Source: Aquisalinus luteolus (lineage in GTDB: Bacteria; Pseudomonadota; Alphaproteobacteria; Caulobacterales; Parvularculaceae). From it: a stretch of DNA of 64,000 nucleotides. The notes under the pieces were generated by a model, which had not been told where the DNA came from, did no database searches, and saw only the letters and a list, made by a program, of their open reading frames with translations. The translations under genes were made by a program, and so were the position numbers. The DNA lies in contig NZ_VCJR02000006.1 in the NCBI RefSeq assembly GCF_009712425.2, positions 57,972-121,971 of the forward strand, written 5' to 3'. Below are positions 17,366 through 25,433 of the stretch, in pieces (within the stretch, counting starts at the first letter, position 1; the number at the start of each line of letters is the position of its first letter).

Positions 17366-18558
17366 GTGGCCGTTCTGGGCGCGGCCCGACCAACTGGCGC
17401 CCCAGCACGAAGACTGGTTTACCTGGCTGGTGCTGGGCGGGCGCGGTGCGGGCAAGACGCGCACCGGCGCGGAATGGGTGAGAGGGCTCGCGGAAACCGG
17501 TGCCGCCTCACGCATCGCACTGGTCGGCGAGACTTATCAGGATGTGCGCGAAGTGATGATCGACGGCGAGTCCGGGCTGATGGCGATACCGCGGGCAAAA
17601 TGGCGGCCAAGCTATGAAGCCTCGCGCCGCCGCCTTGTCTGGCCAAATGGTGCGACCGCCCAGTGCTTTTCTGCCGAAGACCCTGAAGGCCTGCGTGGCT
17701 ATCAGTTCGATGCAGCGTGGTCTGACGAATTATGCAAATGGCGATATGCCGACACGGCGTGGAGCAACCTCCAGCTCGGGCTGCGCCTCGGCGACCGACC
17801 GCGCCAGGTGGTGACGACGACACCGCGTCCGACGGTGCTGATCAAGCGATTGATGGGCTGCCAAGGGCACGAATCTGACCCGCGCGTCCACTTGGGAGAA
17901 CAAGGCGAACCTCGCCGAGACGTTCCTCAGTGAAATCACCGCCGTCTATCAGGACACGCCGCTTGGGCGGCAGGAGCTCTATGGCGAGCTGGTCGAGGAC
18001 ACCGCCGGTGCCCTGTGGCGCTGGTCGATGATCGAGGCCTGCCATGTCGACCATGCGCCGGAGATGGACCGGCTGGTCATCGCCATCGACCCGCCGGCGA
18101 CAGCGGGCGCGGAGGCGGATGAATGCGGCATCATCGTCGCCGGACGCTGCGGCGGCATCGCCTACGTGATGGAAGACTTATCCTCGCGAGGATTATCGCC
18201 CCTAGACTGGGGTCGAAGGGCAGTTGCCGCCTGTCACCGTCACAAGGCCGACCGCATCGTCGCGGAGGTCAATCAGGGCGGAGACATGGTCGCGGCGATC
18301 CTGCGCCAGGTCGACCCAACCGTGCCGGTGCGCGCCGTGCGCGCCAGCCGGGGCAAGCGGGTGCGGGCAGAGCCGGTCGCCGCCCTCTATGAGCGCGGGC
18401 TGGTGCGCCATGTCGGGTCCCTGGCAAAGCTGGAAGACCAGCTCGTCTCATGGACCGGCGAAGGGGCAAGCCCCGACCGCCTCGATGCCCTCGTCTGGGC
18501 ACTGACCGATTTGATGCTGGGTGCCAGGGCACCCGACCCGACGATAAGAACGATCTAG
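17295..18558 (+). pseudogene. GTA large terminase (g2), split by a +1 frameshift near 17856
   Basis: The first frame carries the packaging ATPase: Walker A in LGGRGAGKTRTGAEWVR and a Walker B-like segment, QFDAAWSDELCKW. The RNase H-like nuclease (VIAIDPPATAGAEADECGI) is in the next frame. Similarity passes from one to the other at the GGG of 17855-17857: frame one reads KRLMG then turns nonsensical and stops at 17933, while frame two is open from 17854 and reads AAKGTNLTRASTWENKANL. One extra G explains it. The true start is uncertain (TTG 17295, GTG 17265 or ATG 17205). It may be a sequencing error, a real inactivation or, less likely, recoding. Confidence 0.85.
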
Positions 18559-18570
18559 GAGACAGTCCCG

Positions 18571-19767
18571 ATGCCGACCATTCTTTCCAGCCTACGCGCT
18601 GCTTTCGATCAGAAAATGCCTGCGCCTGTAGAGGCCAAGCACAGCGCGACGCGCCAAGTCATCGCGCTGCAGACGGCCGCCGGGCCGGTGTGGACACCGC
18701 GCGATTATGCAGCGCTCGCCCGCAATGGCTTCATGCGCAACGTCATCGCCTATCGCTGCATCCGGCTGGTGGCGGAGGCGGCGGCCTCCATCCCTTTCGC
18801 GGTCACCTGCCGGGGCGAGACGATGGCCGATCATGATCACCTGCGCCTGCTCAAATCGCCGAACCCGGACCAGTCCGGCACGGCGCTGATGGAAGAGGTC
18901 TATGGCTATCTCCAGACAGCGGGCAATGCCTATGTCGAGGCAGTCAGGCTCGACGGTGAGGTGCGGGAGCTCTACGCGCTGCGCCCGGACCGGATGAAGG
19001 TCCACGCCAGCCGTGATGGCTGGCCCGGCGGCTATGATTATGAGGCCGGCGGGCGTCGGACAAGTTTCCGCCGTGAGGAGGACGGCTTCATGCCGGTCCT
19101 GCACCTGAAGCTGTTTCATCCGCTCAATGACCATTACGGGCTCGCACCACTGGAGGCGGCAGGCAATGCCGTCGACATCCACAACGCCGCATGTTCGTGG
19201 AACAAGGCGCTGCTCGATAACGCGGCCCGGCCGTCGGGCGCCCTCATCTATAAAGGTCCGGAGGATGCCGCGAACCTGACTGCCGACCAGTTCGAGCGCC
19301 TGAAATCGGAACTTCAGGAAACCTATCAGGGCCAAGCCAATGCCGGTCGGCCCATGGTACTCGATGGCGGGCTCGACTGGAAGCCCATGTCGCACTCCCC
19401 GGCAGAGCTGGACTTTATCGAGGCCAAGCACTCCGCCGCACGCGACGTGGCGCTCGCCTTCGGTGTACCGCCGCAACTGCTCGGCATTCCGGGCGATAAT
19501 ACCTATGCGAATTATCGCGAGGCCAATCTTGCCTTCTGGCGTCAGACGGTGCTGCCGCTGGCAAGCCGCGCCGCGAGCGCGCTGTCGGGCTGGCTGTGCG
19601 GGGACGGTGAGGCGATCACGCCTGACACCAGTGGCATCGAGGCGCTGTCGGGCGAGCGCTCCGCCCGGCTCGACCGCATCATGCGGGCCGATTTCCTGAC
19701 CGACAGGGAGAAGCGTGTTGCACTCGGCTTCCCGGCTGACCCTGTAATGGAGAACGACGATGAGTGA
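18571..19767 (+). CDS. GTA portal protein (g3), HK97 family
   Basis: A 398-residue phage portal of the HK97/SPP1-like fold that forms the DNA channel at the capsid vertex. Recognisable segments are FMRNVIAYRCIRLVAEAAAS near the N-terminus, YGLAPLEAAGNAVDIHNAA, and the C-terminal FGVPPQLLGIPGDNTYANYR typical of the family. It starts 12 bases after the terminase with GGAGA upstream. Its end overlaps the next small gene by eight bases. Length and order match RcGTA g3. Confidence 0.95.
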   Translation: MPTILSSLRAAFDQKMPAPVEAKHSATRQVIALQTAAGPVWTPRDYAALARNGFMRNVIAYRCIRLVAEAAASIPFAVTCRGETMADHDHLRLLKSPNPDQSGTALMEEVYGYLQTAGNAYVEAVRLDGEVRELYALRPDRMKVHASRDGWPGGYDYEAGGRRTSFRREEDGFMPVLHLKLFHPLNDHYGLAPLEAAGNAVDIHNAACSWNKALLDNAARPSGALIYKGPEDAANLTADQFERLKSELQETYQGQANAGRPMVLDGGLDWKPMSHSPAELDFIEAKHSAARDVALAFGVPPQLLGIPGDNTYANYREANLAFWRQTVLPLASRAASALSGWLCGDGEAITPDTSGIEALSGERSARLDRIMRADFLTDREKRVALGFPADPVMENDDE

Positions 19768-20014
19768 GATGAAACTGCCCGCAACGGAGCTGAGATTTTC
19801 CCTCGCTCTTGGCACCGGCATGCTGATCCAGGCGGCGGTGGCGCTGATATGGGCTGGCGCCGCCAGCGAGCGGCTGAACCAGCTGGAGCGCCGCGCCGAC
19901 TCAACGGCGCAGGTCATAGAGCGCACCGCGCGGCTGGAAGAGCAGATGTATTACATGCGCTCCACCCTCGACCGGATCGACACGCGCCTGCAGCAGATCA
20001 CCGAAGACGAATAG
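19760..20014 (+). CDS. GTA g3.5-like small membrane/coiled-coil protein
   Basis: An 84-residue protein with one helix (about residues 16-34) and a C-terminal coiled coil (LEEQMYYMRSTLDRIDTRLQ). A small gene at this position (g3.5) is common in RcGTA-type clusters and its role is not settled. It overlaps the portal gene by eight bases, so it is translated with it. Homology cannot be confirmed by eye beyond position and architecture. Confidence 0.75.
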   Translation: MSEMKLPATELRFSLALGTGMLIQAAVALIWAGAASERLNQLERRADSTAQVIERTARLEEQMYYMRSTLDRIDTRLQQITEDE

Positions 20015-20038
20015 CCCTACGAATAGGCGAATAAAATC

Positions 20039-20548
20039 ATGAGACTGATGAATGATAGCGCGGGGCTTTCCCGCGAAGGCGGACCCGTGGCCGTGATCGA
20101 GGGCTATGCCTCGATCTTCGGCGAGCGCGACCTCAATGGCGATATCGTGAAAAGAGGCGCCTTTGCCGAAAAACTTATCCCCGGGCGGCTGCCAGCGGTG
20201 AAGATGCTTTACCAGCACGCGGCGGACCAACCCATCGGTCGCTGGCTGGAGATGAAGGAAACGGCAAGGGGGCTTTATGTCCGTGGCGAGATCATTCTGG
20301 ACAGTCCGCGCGCCCGGGAGGTGGCGACGCTCGTCGCCGGCGGGGCGCTTGATGGCCTGTCCATCGGCTTCCGCACCAGGGCGGCCCGCAAGATTGCCGG
20401 CGGGCGGGAGCTGACCCGCCTCGACCTGTGGGAGGTCTCGGTCGTCACTTTCCCCATGGCGCCGGGCGCACGGATCACCCGGCTGATCCCGGCGGACGCA
20501 GATACAGCGGACACTATCCGCGAAGCAACACGTCAGTTCACGTTATAA
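20039..20548 (+). CDS. GTA prohead protease (g4), HK97 family
   Basis: A 169-residue caudovirus prohead protease that removes the N-terminal delta domain of the capsid protein. The likely catalytic His60 is in MLYQHAADQPIGRW and Ser108 in GALDGLSIGFRT, with EGYASIFGERDLNGD at the N-terminus as usual. The length is normal. It lies 17 bases before the capsid gene, whose N-terminal coiled region is its expected substrate. Confidence 0.95.
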   Translation: MRLMNDSAGLSREGGPVAVIEGYASIFGERDLNGDIVKRGAFAEKLIPGRLPAVKMLYQHAADQPIGRWLEMKETARGLYVRGEIILDSPRAREVATLVAGGALDGLSIGFRTRAARKIAGGRELTRLDLWEVSVVTFPMAPGARITRLIPADADTADTIREATRQFTL

Positions 20549-20564
20549 CAGGAGAAGATGAGAT

Positions 20565-21803
20565 ATGACACTGGAAACGAAACAACTGGAAACGAAAGCA
20601 GGCGGCGATTCGCCGGAAGTGCGGGCCGCCATGCACGACTTCCTCAACGCCTTCGAGGAATTCAAGAGTGCAAATGACCAGCGCCTTGCCGAACTGGAGG
20701 GCAAGTCCCGCGAAGATGTCGTGTTGACCGAGAAAGTCAGCCGCATCAATGCCGCGCTCGACGAGCAGAAATCGGCCATCGACCGGCTGTTGCTCGATCG
20801 CCAGCGGTCCTCACGCGGTGGTGCAGAGTTTGCTCGCCCTGACGAGCGCAAGCATGCCTTCGAGCGCTATGTGCGCACCGGCGATGCCTCGCGTATGCTG
20901 GAGGAAAAAGCGCTCTCCATCGGCTCCGACCCGGATGGCGGTTATCTTGCACCCGACGAGACAGAGCGGCTGATCAATGCGGCGGTCAAGGACATCTCCC
21001 CCATCCGACAGATCGCGACCGTGCGCCAGATCGGTGCCAGTTCCTATCGCAAACCGGTCTCGACCACCGGCATGGCGGCGGGCTGGGTCGGCGAGGCCGG
21101 GGACCGTACACAGACGACCACATCGACGCTTGCCGCTGTCGACTTCCCCACCATGGAACTCTACGCCATGCCGGCAACAACGCAGGCGCTGCTGGACGAC
21201 TCCATCGTCGACCTGGAACGCTGGATCGCTGACGAGGTGCAGACCGAATTCGCCGCCCAGGAAGGGGCGGCTTTCGTGTCAGGCAATGGCACCAACAAGC
21301 CGCGCGGCTTCCTCGACTATGACAAGGTCGCCGAGGGCAGCTGGGCGTGGAACAAGATCGGCTATATCGCCACCGGCGCCGATGGCGCGTTTGGCACCAA
21401 CCCGATGGATGCGCTGATCGACCTGATCTATGCACCCAAACAGGCTTTCCGCGCCAATGGCCGCTTCGTCATGAACCGCTCTGTCGTCGGACAGTTGCGC
21501 AAGTTCAAGGATGGCGATGGCAATTACCTGTGGCAGCCATCGGTCCAGGCCGGTGCCCCGGCGACGCTGATGGGCTATCCGGTGACCGAGGCCGAGGAGA
21601 TGGAAGACATCGACAGCGATTCCTTCTCGATTGCCTTCGGCGACTTCGCCCGCGGCTATCTGATCGTCGACCGTGTCGGCATTCGCGTGCTGCGTGATCC
21701 GTTCTCGGCCAAGCCCTATGTGCTGTTCTACACGACCAAACGCGTCGGCGGTGGGGTGCAGCATTTCGATGCGATCAAGCTGCTGAAATTCGGCACGTCG
21801 TAA
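20565..21803 (+). CDS. GTA major capsid protein (g5), HK97 family
   Basis: A 412-residue HK97-fold capsid precursor. The first 100 or so residues are charged and coiled coil-like, matching the delta/scaffold domain cleaved by g4. The mature part contains SIGSDPDGGYLAPDE, the TTSTLAAVDFPTMELYAMPA region and the C-terminal DRVGIRVLRDPFSAKPYVLF. An SD-like AGGAGA lies upstream. It is followed by a strong hairpin at 21821-21849 before the next gene. Confidence 0.96.
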   Translation: MTLETKQLETKAGGDSPEVRAAMHDFLNAFEEFKSANDQRLAELEGKSREDVVLTEKVSRINAALDEQKSAIDRLLLDRQRSSRGGAEFARPDERKHAFERYVRTGDASRMLEEKALSIGSDPDGGYLAPDETERLINAAVKDISPIRQIATVRQIGASSYRKPVSTTGMAAGWVGEAGDRTQTTTSTLAAVDFPTMELYAMPATTQALLDDSIVDLERWIADEVQTEFAAQEGAAFVSGNGTNKPRGFLDYDKVAEGSWAWNKIGYIATGADGAFGTNPMDALIDLIYAPKQAFRANGRFVMNRSVVGQLRKFKDGDGNYLWQPSVQAGAPATLMGYPVTEAEEMEDIDSDSFSIAFGDFARGYLIVDRVGIRVLRDPFSAKPYVLFYTTKRVGGGVQHFDAIKLLKFGTS

Positions 21804-21820
21804 GGTTTCCCTCCCGACTG

Positions 21821-21849
21821 CCCCGCGGGCTGCTTGGCTGCCCGCGGGG
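21821..21849 (+). terminator. Hairpin after the capsid gene, possible attenuator
   Basis: Ten-base perfect GC-rich arms (CCCCGCGGGC at 21821-21830 and its complement at 21840-21849) with a nine-base loop, 18 bases after the capsid stop. There is no T-run, so it is more likely an attenuator or mRNA-stabilising 3' end than a full intrinsic terminator. Confidence 0.5.
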
Positions 21850-21878
21850 GCTCATTCAAACACTTCCCTGAGGATCTC

Positions 21879-22439
21879 ATGTCCCTGACCCTGATCACCG
21901 CCCCCGCGGGCGAACCCCTGACGCTGGCCGAAATAAAGTTCTTCCTGCGCGTCGCTCATGACACGGACGATAACCTGATCGCCGATCTCGCCGAAGCCGC
22001 GCGCGGCCAGGTCGAGGCGGTGACGGGCCTCGCCCTGATAACACAGGGCTGGCGGCTTACGCTCGATAGCTGGCCGGAGGAGCCGATCGCGCTGCTGCGT
22101 CCGCCGGTACAGGCGATAACCGCCATCAGTGTCCAAGGCATAGACGGCGTTTGGACCGAACTGGACCAGGGCGACTATGCCCTCATCCCCGGCTATCCGG
22201 CGCGTGTGTTGCTGAAAGCCCCGCCGCCAACCCCGGGGATAGCCGCCGGCGGCATCCGCATCGACTTTACCGCCGGCTTCGGCGATGCTGATGCCGTGCC
22301 GGGCACGCTGAAACAGGCCGTGCGCCTGCTCGCCGCCCATTATCACGAACACCGCACCCCGGCGTCGGAACGGCGGGTGACGACCATGCCGAACTCGGCC
22401 GGGGCGCTGCTCGCGCCCTTGCGGGAGGTGCGGCTGTGA
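21879..22439 (+). CDS. GTA head-tail connector (g6)
   Basis: A 186-residue protein of the phage gp6-like/phiE125 gp8 connector type. The N-terminal pattern TAPAGEPLTLAEIKFFLRV and the central FTAGFGDADAVPGTLKQAVRLLAAHYHEHR are typical of this adaptor in RcGTA-like clusters. It bridges the portal to the tail-side ring. ATG 21879 is chosen for the GAGGA just upstream; a longer frame from 21834 would start inside the hairpin. The TGA overlaps the next start. Confidence 0.93.
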   Translation: MSLTLITAPAGEPLTLAEIKFFLRVAHDTDDNLIADLAEAARGQVEAVTGLALITQGWRLTLDSWPEEPIALLRPPVQAITAISVQGIDGVWTELDQGDYALIPGYPARVLLKAPPPTPGIAAGGIRIDFTAGFGDADAVPGTLKQAVRLLAAHYHEHRTPASERRVTTMPNSAGALLAPLREVRL

Positions 22440-22753
22440 TCGGTACGCTGACAGAACAAGTCACCCTGCTGACCCGCCAGCGCACGCCCGATGGCGGCGG
22501 CGGGGCAGCAGTCACATGGGAAGAAGGCGACACCCTGCCTGCCCAAACAGAGAGCCTGTCCTCCCGCCGCGACACGACAGGCGAGCGCGATATCGGCCTC
22601 CTGCGCTTGCGCGTCACCCTGCGTCATCGCGCCGATATCGGCCATGACACTCGGCTTTCGCATGACGGCCGGACATTTCGCATCACCTCGATCCAGAGAA
22701 CTGGTGAGGGGCGCGAATGGCTGCAGCTCGATTGTGAGGAGGTGTGCCGATGA
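22436..22753 (+). CDS. GTA head closure / head-tail adaptor (g7)
   Basis: A 105-residue SPP1 gp16-like head closure protein, small and beta-rich, with the LTEQVTLLTRQRTPDGGGG start and the C-terminal DGRTFRITSIQRTGEGREWL seen in this family. It begins with GTG overlapping the stop of g6 and ends overlapping the g8 start (ATGA). Such coupling suggests stoichiometric production of the neck proteins. Confidence 0.9.
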   Translation: MIGTLTEQVTLLTRQRTPDGGGGAAVTWEEGDTLPAQTESLSSRRDTTGERDIGLLRLRVTLRHRADIGHDTRLSHDGRTFRITSIQRTGEGREWLQLDCEEVCR

Positions 22754-23169
22754 GCGAGACCCTGACCGAGGCAAGCTGGCCGCTGCAGCAGGCGGTCTAT
22801 GCGCAGCTCACTGCCGATGATGGCGTCAAGGCGCTGCTCGGCGATCCTGCGCGGGTGCATGACGGTGTGCCGGAGGACACGATTTTTCCGTATCTCACCA
22901 TAGGCGCGGCCCGCACCCGCGATTGGCCCGGCGTCGATGGCGGGCAGGAGCATGACCTCCGCCTCACCGCCTGGTCGCGGTATGGCGGGCGCAGCGAGGT
23001 GAAGCAAGTCATCGCCGCCGTCCATGCCGCCCTGCATGACTCAGCCCTGAGCGTCACCGGCTTCCATCTCATCAGTATACGCTATGTCTTTGGCGACACG
23101 TGGCGGCTGGCGGACAATGAAACATGGCAGGGCGTGATGCGCTTTCGTGCCGTAACCCATCCACTTTAG
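22750..23169 (+). CDS. GTA tail terminator (g8), DUF3168 family
   Basis: A 139-residue DUF3168 protein. ASWPLQQAVYAQLTAD, EDTIFPYLTIGAARTRDW and the histidine-containing HDLRLTAWSRYGGRSEV segment match the family. Tail terminators cap the tail tube and join it to the head. The start at ATG 22750 overlaps g7 by four bases. It is followed after nine bases by the major tail protein with an AGGAGA site between. Confidence 0.92.
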   Translation: MSETLTEASWPLQQAVYAQLTADDGVKALLGDPARVHDGVPEDTIFPYLTIGAARTRDWPGVDGGQEHDLRLTAWSRYGGRSEVKQVIAAVHAALHDSALSVTGFHLISIRYVFGDTWRLADNETWQGVMRFRAVTHPL

Positions 23170-23178
23170 GAGAAAGAC

Positions 23179-23595
23179 ATGACCGCCCAGAAGGGAAAAG
23201 ACATTCTGTTGAAGATCGGCGATGGCGAGGCGAGCGAGAGCTTTGTGACCGTAGCCGGGCTGCGCACGAAAACGCTGTCGCTCAACGCCCGCGCCATCGA
23301 CGTCACCAATGCCTCGTCCGATGGCTGGCGCGAATTGCTGGCCGGGGCAGGAGTGAAGCAGGCGAGCATATCCGGGGCTGGCGTCTTCCTCGACGATGCA
23401 GCGGCGGCGGAGATACGCGGCGTTTTCTTCGCCGGCACGTTGCGCAACTGGCAGGTCGTGCTGCCGGATTTCGGGGTCATCGAGGGCGCGTTCCTGATAT
23501 CAAATCTCGACTATGCAGGCGACCATGCCCGCGAGATGACTGTCTCGCTGGCACTGGAGTCGGCTGGCACGCTCACCTTCACGGAGGCAGAATGA
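23179..23595 (+). CDS. GTA major tail protein (g9), TP901-1-like
   Basis: A 138-residue tail tube subunit. The start TAQKGKDILLKIGDG and the segments AIDVTNASSDGWREL and GAFLISNLDYAGDHAREMT are highly typical of the alphaproteobacterial TP901-1-type major tail protein. It would polymerise as hexameric rings of the tail tube. AGGAGAAAG lies just before the ATG. The stop overlaps the g10 start. Confidence 0.95.
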   Translation: MTAQKGKDILLKIGDGEASESFVTVAGLRTKTLSLNARAIDVTNASSDGWRELLAGAGVKQASISGAGVFLDDAAAAEIRGVFFAGTLRNWQVVLPDFGVIEGAFLISNLDYAGDHAREMTVSLALESAGTLTFTEAE

Positions 23596-23972
23596 TGGCC
23601 AATGGGATGAACAGGTTTCGCGGCGACGTAGCGCTGGAAATCGACGGCGAGACCCACACTCTGCGCCTGACCCTCGGCGCCCTGGCGCAGATCGAAACCG
23701 CGCTCGGTACGGACGACCTTGCCGGGCTGACGGCGCGGCTTGCCAACCCGTCCGCCCGTGACCTGCTGGTCATTCTCTCGGCCCTGCTCGGCGGTGGCGG
23801 ACATGACGTGGCCGTCGACACATTGAAATCGAAAAGTTTCGACCTGAAAGCTGCTATGGCTGCTGTCGCGCGGGCCTTTGCTCTCGCGCTCGGTGCTGAC
23901 GATGGAGAGAGGCCGGGAAAGCCTCTATCCCAGAACACTGGCGCAGCTGGTGCCGGGCCGGGCTCGGCCTGA
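23592..23972 (+). CDS. GTA g10 protein, tail assembly chaperone-like
   Basis: A 126-residue protein with the gp10 pattern FRGDVALEIDGETHTLRLTLGALAQIE, a domain that in siphophages precedes the tail assembly chaperone. The ATG at 23592 overlaps the g9 stop (ATGATGG gives two adjacent Met codons). A much longer reading of this frame from 23124 would cover g9 and is spurious. The TGA overlaps the next ATG by one base. Confidence 0.9.
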   Translation: MMANGMNRFRGDVALEIDGETHTLRLTLGALAQIETALGTDDLAGLTARLANPSARDLLVILSALLGGGGHDVAVDTLKSKSFDLKAAMAAVARAFALALGADDGERPGKPLSQNTGAAGAGPGSA

Positions 23973-24115
23973 TGCGCCTGCCGCCTGACCAGTTCTGGGC
24001 CATGAGCCTCGCCGAATGGCGGCTGGTCTCGGGCGGGGAGGCAGGCGGCGCGGCGCTGACCCGCGAGAGCTTCGACCAGTTGAGAAAACTTTATCCGGAC
24101 AAGGATCGATCATGA
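23972..24115 (+). CDS. GTA g10.1 small tail assembly chaperone
   Basis: A 47-residue ORF beginning MRLPPDQFWAMSLAEWRL and ending LYPDKDRS. It matches the very short phage tail assembly chaperone found after g10 in RcGTA-type clusters: Pro-rich start, then a Trp-containing helix pair. Its start shares one base with the g10 stop and its stop overlaps the tape measure start (ATGA). It is a separate gene rather than a -1 frameshift product, because no slippery run is visible at the junction. Confidence 0.85.
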   Translation: MRLPPDQFWAMSLAEWRLVSGGEAGGAALTRESFDQLRKLYPDKDRS

Positions 24116-24648
24116 GAGTGAGCATTGATACAGACGACGCCAGCGAGACCATGCGCGCCATGGCCGACGATATGGAACGCACCGTGCGCGAAGACATCGT
24201 GCCGCTTGCCGCGGTAATGGAGGAGAGTTTTGCCAGCGCGTCGCGCTCCATCGCCGACGAACTGGAAAAGGCGGCCCGCTCCGGCACGCTGTCGTTCAGG
24301 TCGATGGTGCAGGAAGTGTTGGCAGACCTCGCCGGGCTCGCCGCCGACACGGTCATCCGCCAGCCGCTGGAAGCGGCGCTCGGCCAGATCTTTTCAGGCT
24401 TTGGCGGCGGCAGGGCAGGTGGCGGCTTCGTTGCGCCGGGCAATGCCTTCCTGGTCGGGGAGAGCGGGCCGGAGATGTTTGTCCCGCCACAATCGGGCCG
24501 CATCGCGCCGCTTGGCGGTGGTGCAGGAAACGTGACCGTCAATCTGAACATGCCCCAGACAGGTGATGCGGAAAGCTATCGCCGATCTGCCCCGCAAATC
24601 GCCGCCGCTCTCCAGCGGGCACTCGCCCGCGCGAACAGGAATGGCTAG
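24112..24648 (+). CDS. GTA tape measure protein (g11)
   Basis: A 178-residue minimal tape measure protein. Its N-terminal half is helical (SETMRAMADDMERTVREDIV), then LEAALGQIFSGFGGGRAGGG, and the C-terminus has the phage signature FLVGESGPEMFVPPQSGRI. It sets tail length and must be threaded into the tube, so its shortness predicts a short tail. Its TAG stop shares CTAG (24645-24648) with the stop of the convergent membrane gene. Confidence 0.9.
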   Translation: MRVSIDTDDASETMRAMADDMERTVREDIVPLAAVMEESFASASRSIADELEKAARSGTLSFRSMVQEVLADLAGLAADTVIRQPLEAALGQIFSGFGGGRAGGGFVAPGNAFLVGESGPEMFVPPQSGRIAPLGGGAGNVTVNLNMPQTGDAESYRRSAPQIAAALQRALARANRNG

Positions 24649-25319
24649 ACCCGCCCCGTCTCTGCCTTGGCGGCTTTTGTCCCGGCACCATAGATCCTCT
24701 GTTCGACCACATTCATGCCGCCATCCGCAATGGTCTTCATCGCCATGAACAGCATGATGTCGAGCCCGGCATAGACGCCGCCCAGCATGATGATCAGGTG
24801 CATCGGCACGACACGCAGATAGGGTATGAACATCATCGAGCCAATATTAAGCTTTACCTTTTCCGGGCGGCCACCACGGATCAGCGAGGCGATATGCGAG
24901 ACGAGGAAAACGAGGACGGCAAGCCCCATCCCCGCATTGCCGAGATCCTCGTGATACTGCACCAGCAGGAAGAAACCATAGACTACGTGGAAGAACCCAT
25001 AGTGCAATGCGAAGAAGATCGCGACACGGATCTTCGTGCCAGTCGTCGGCTGGACGCTGCGCCCGTTCATGGTGAAATTCTCGGTCGAGAAATCCTTCAG
25101 CGCCAGCAGGCGGAAGAAGTGCAGGGCGCCGATGATGACGCTCTGCAGCCAGTAGACCCATAGCACCTCGCCCAGCGGCCAGTTCTGCATCTTGGCAAGA
25201 CCAATGATGAAGAGATTGCCGAGCACGATGAACCACAGCCCGGTATCGCCGATCAGGGAATAGCCCTTCGGCTCCAGCCCGGCCGGCTGCGTCGCGTCAT
25301 ATGGATCCTGCCTGCTCAT
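24645..25319 (-). CDS. DUF6498-like integral membrane protein inserted in the GTA cluster
   Basis: A 224-residue protein with about six hydrophobic segments and the pattern VLWVYWLQSVIIGALHFFRL, followed by FFALHYGFFHVVYGFF, resembling DUF6498 membrane proteins. It has no known role. ATG at 25319 is preferred for the GGGGGAG five bases upstream; a GTG at 25325 is in the same frame. It is transcribed against the GTA genes and sits exactly between g11 and g12, which are normally adjacent. It looks like a later insertion that left both neighbours whole. Confidence 0.85.
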   Translation of the reverse strand: MSRQDPYDATQPAGLEPKGYSLIGDTGLWFIVLGNLFIIGLAKMQNWPLGEVLWVYWLQSVIIGALHFFRLLALKDFSTENFTMNGRSVQPTTGTKIRVAIFFALHYGFFHVVYGFFLLVQYHEDLGNAGMGLAVLVFLVSHIASLIRGGRPEKVKLNIGSMMFIPYLRVVPMHLIIMLGGVYAGLDIMLFMAMKTIADGGMNVVEQRIYGAGTKAAKAETGRV

Positions 25320-25433
25320 CGTCACTCCCCCGAGCTGTTTGTCTCACCTTAAGCGCGACTGCGATCTCGCGCCAGTGAATTTATCCCCGCTGTCAAGGCA
25401 GCCAGTACAAGGATCGTATAAGGAGCAACCAGA

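Noticed and set aside
23930..24000. Programmed -1 frameshift joining g10 and g10.1
   Set aside because: No slippery heptamer is visible at the junction, and g10.1 has its own ATG overlapping the g10 stop by one base.
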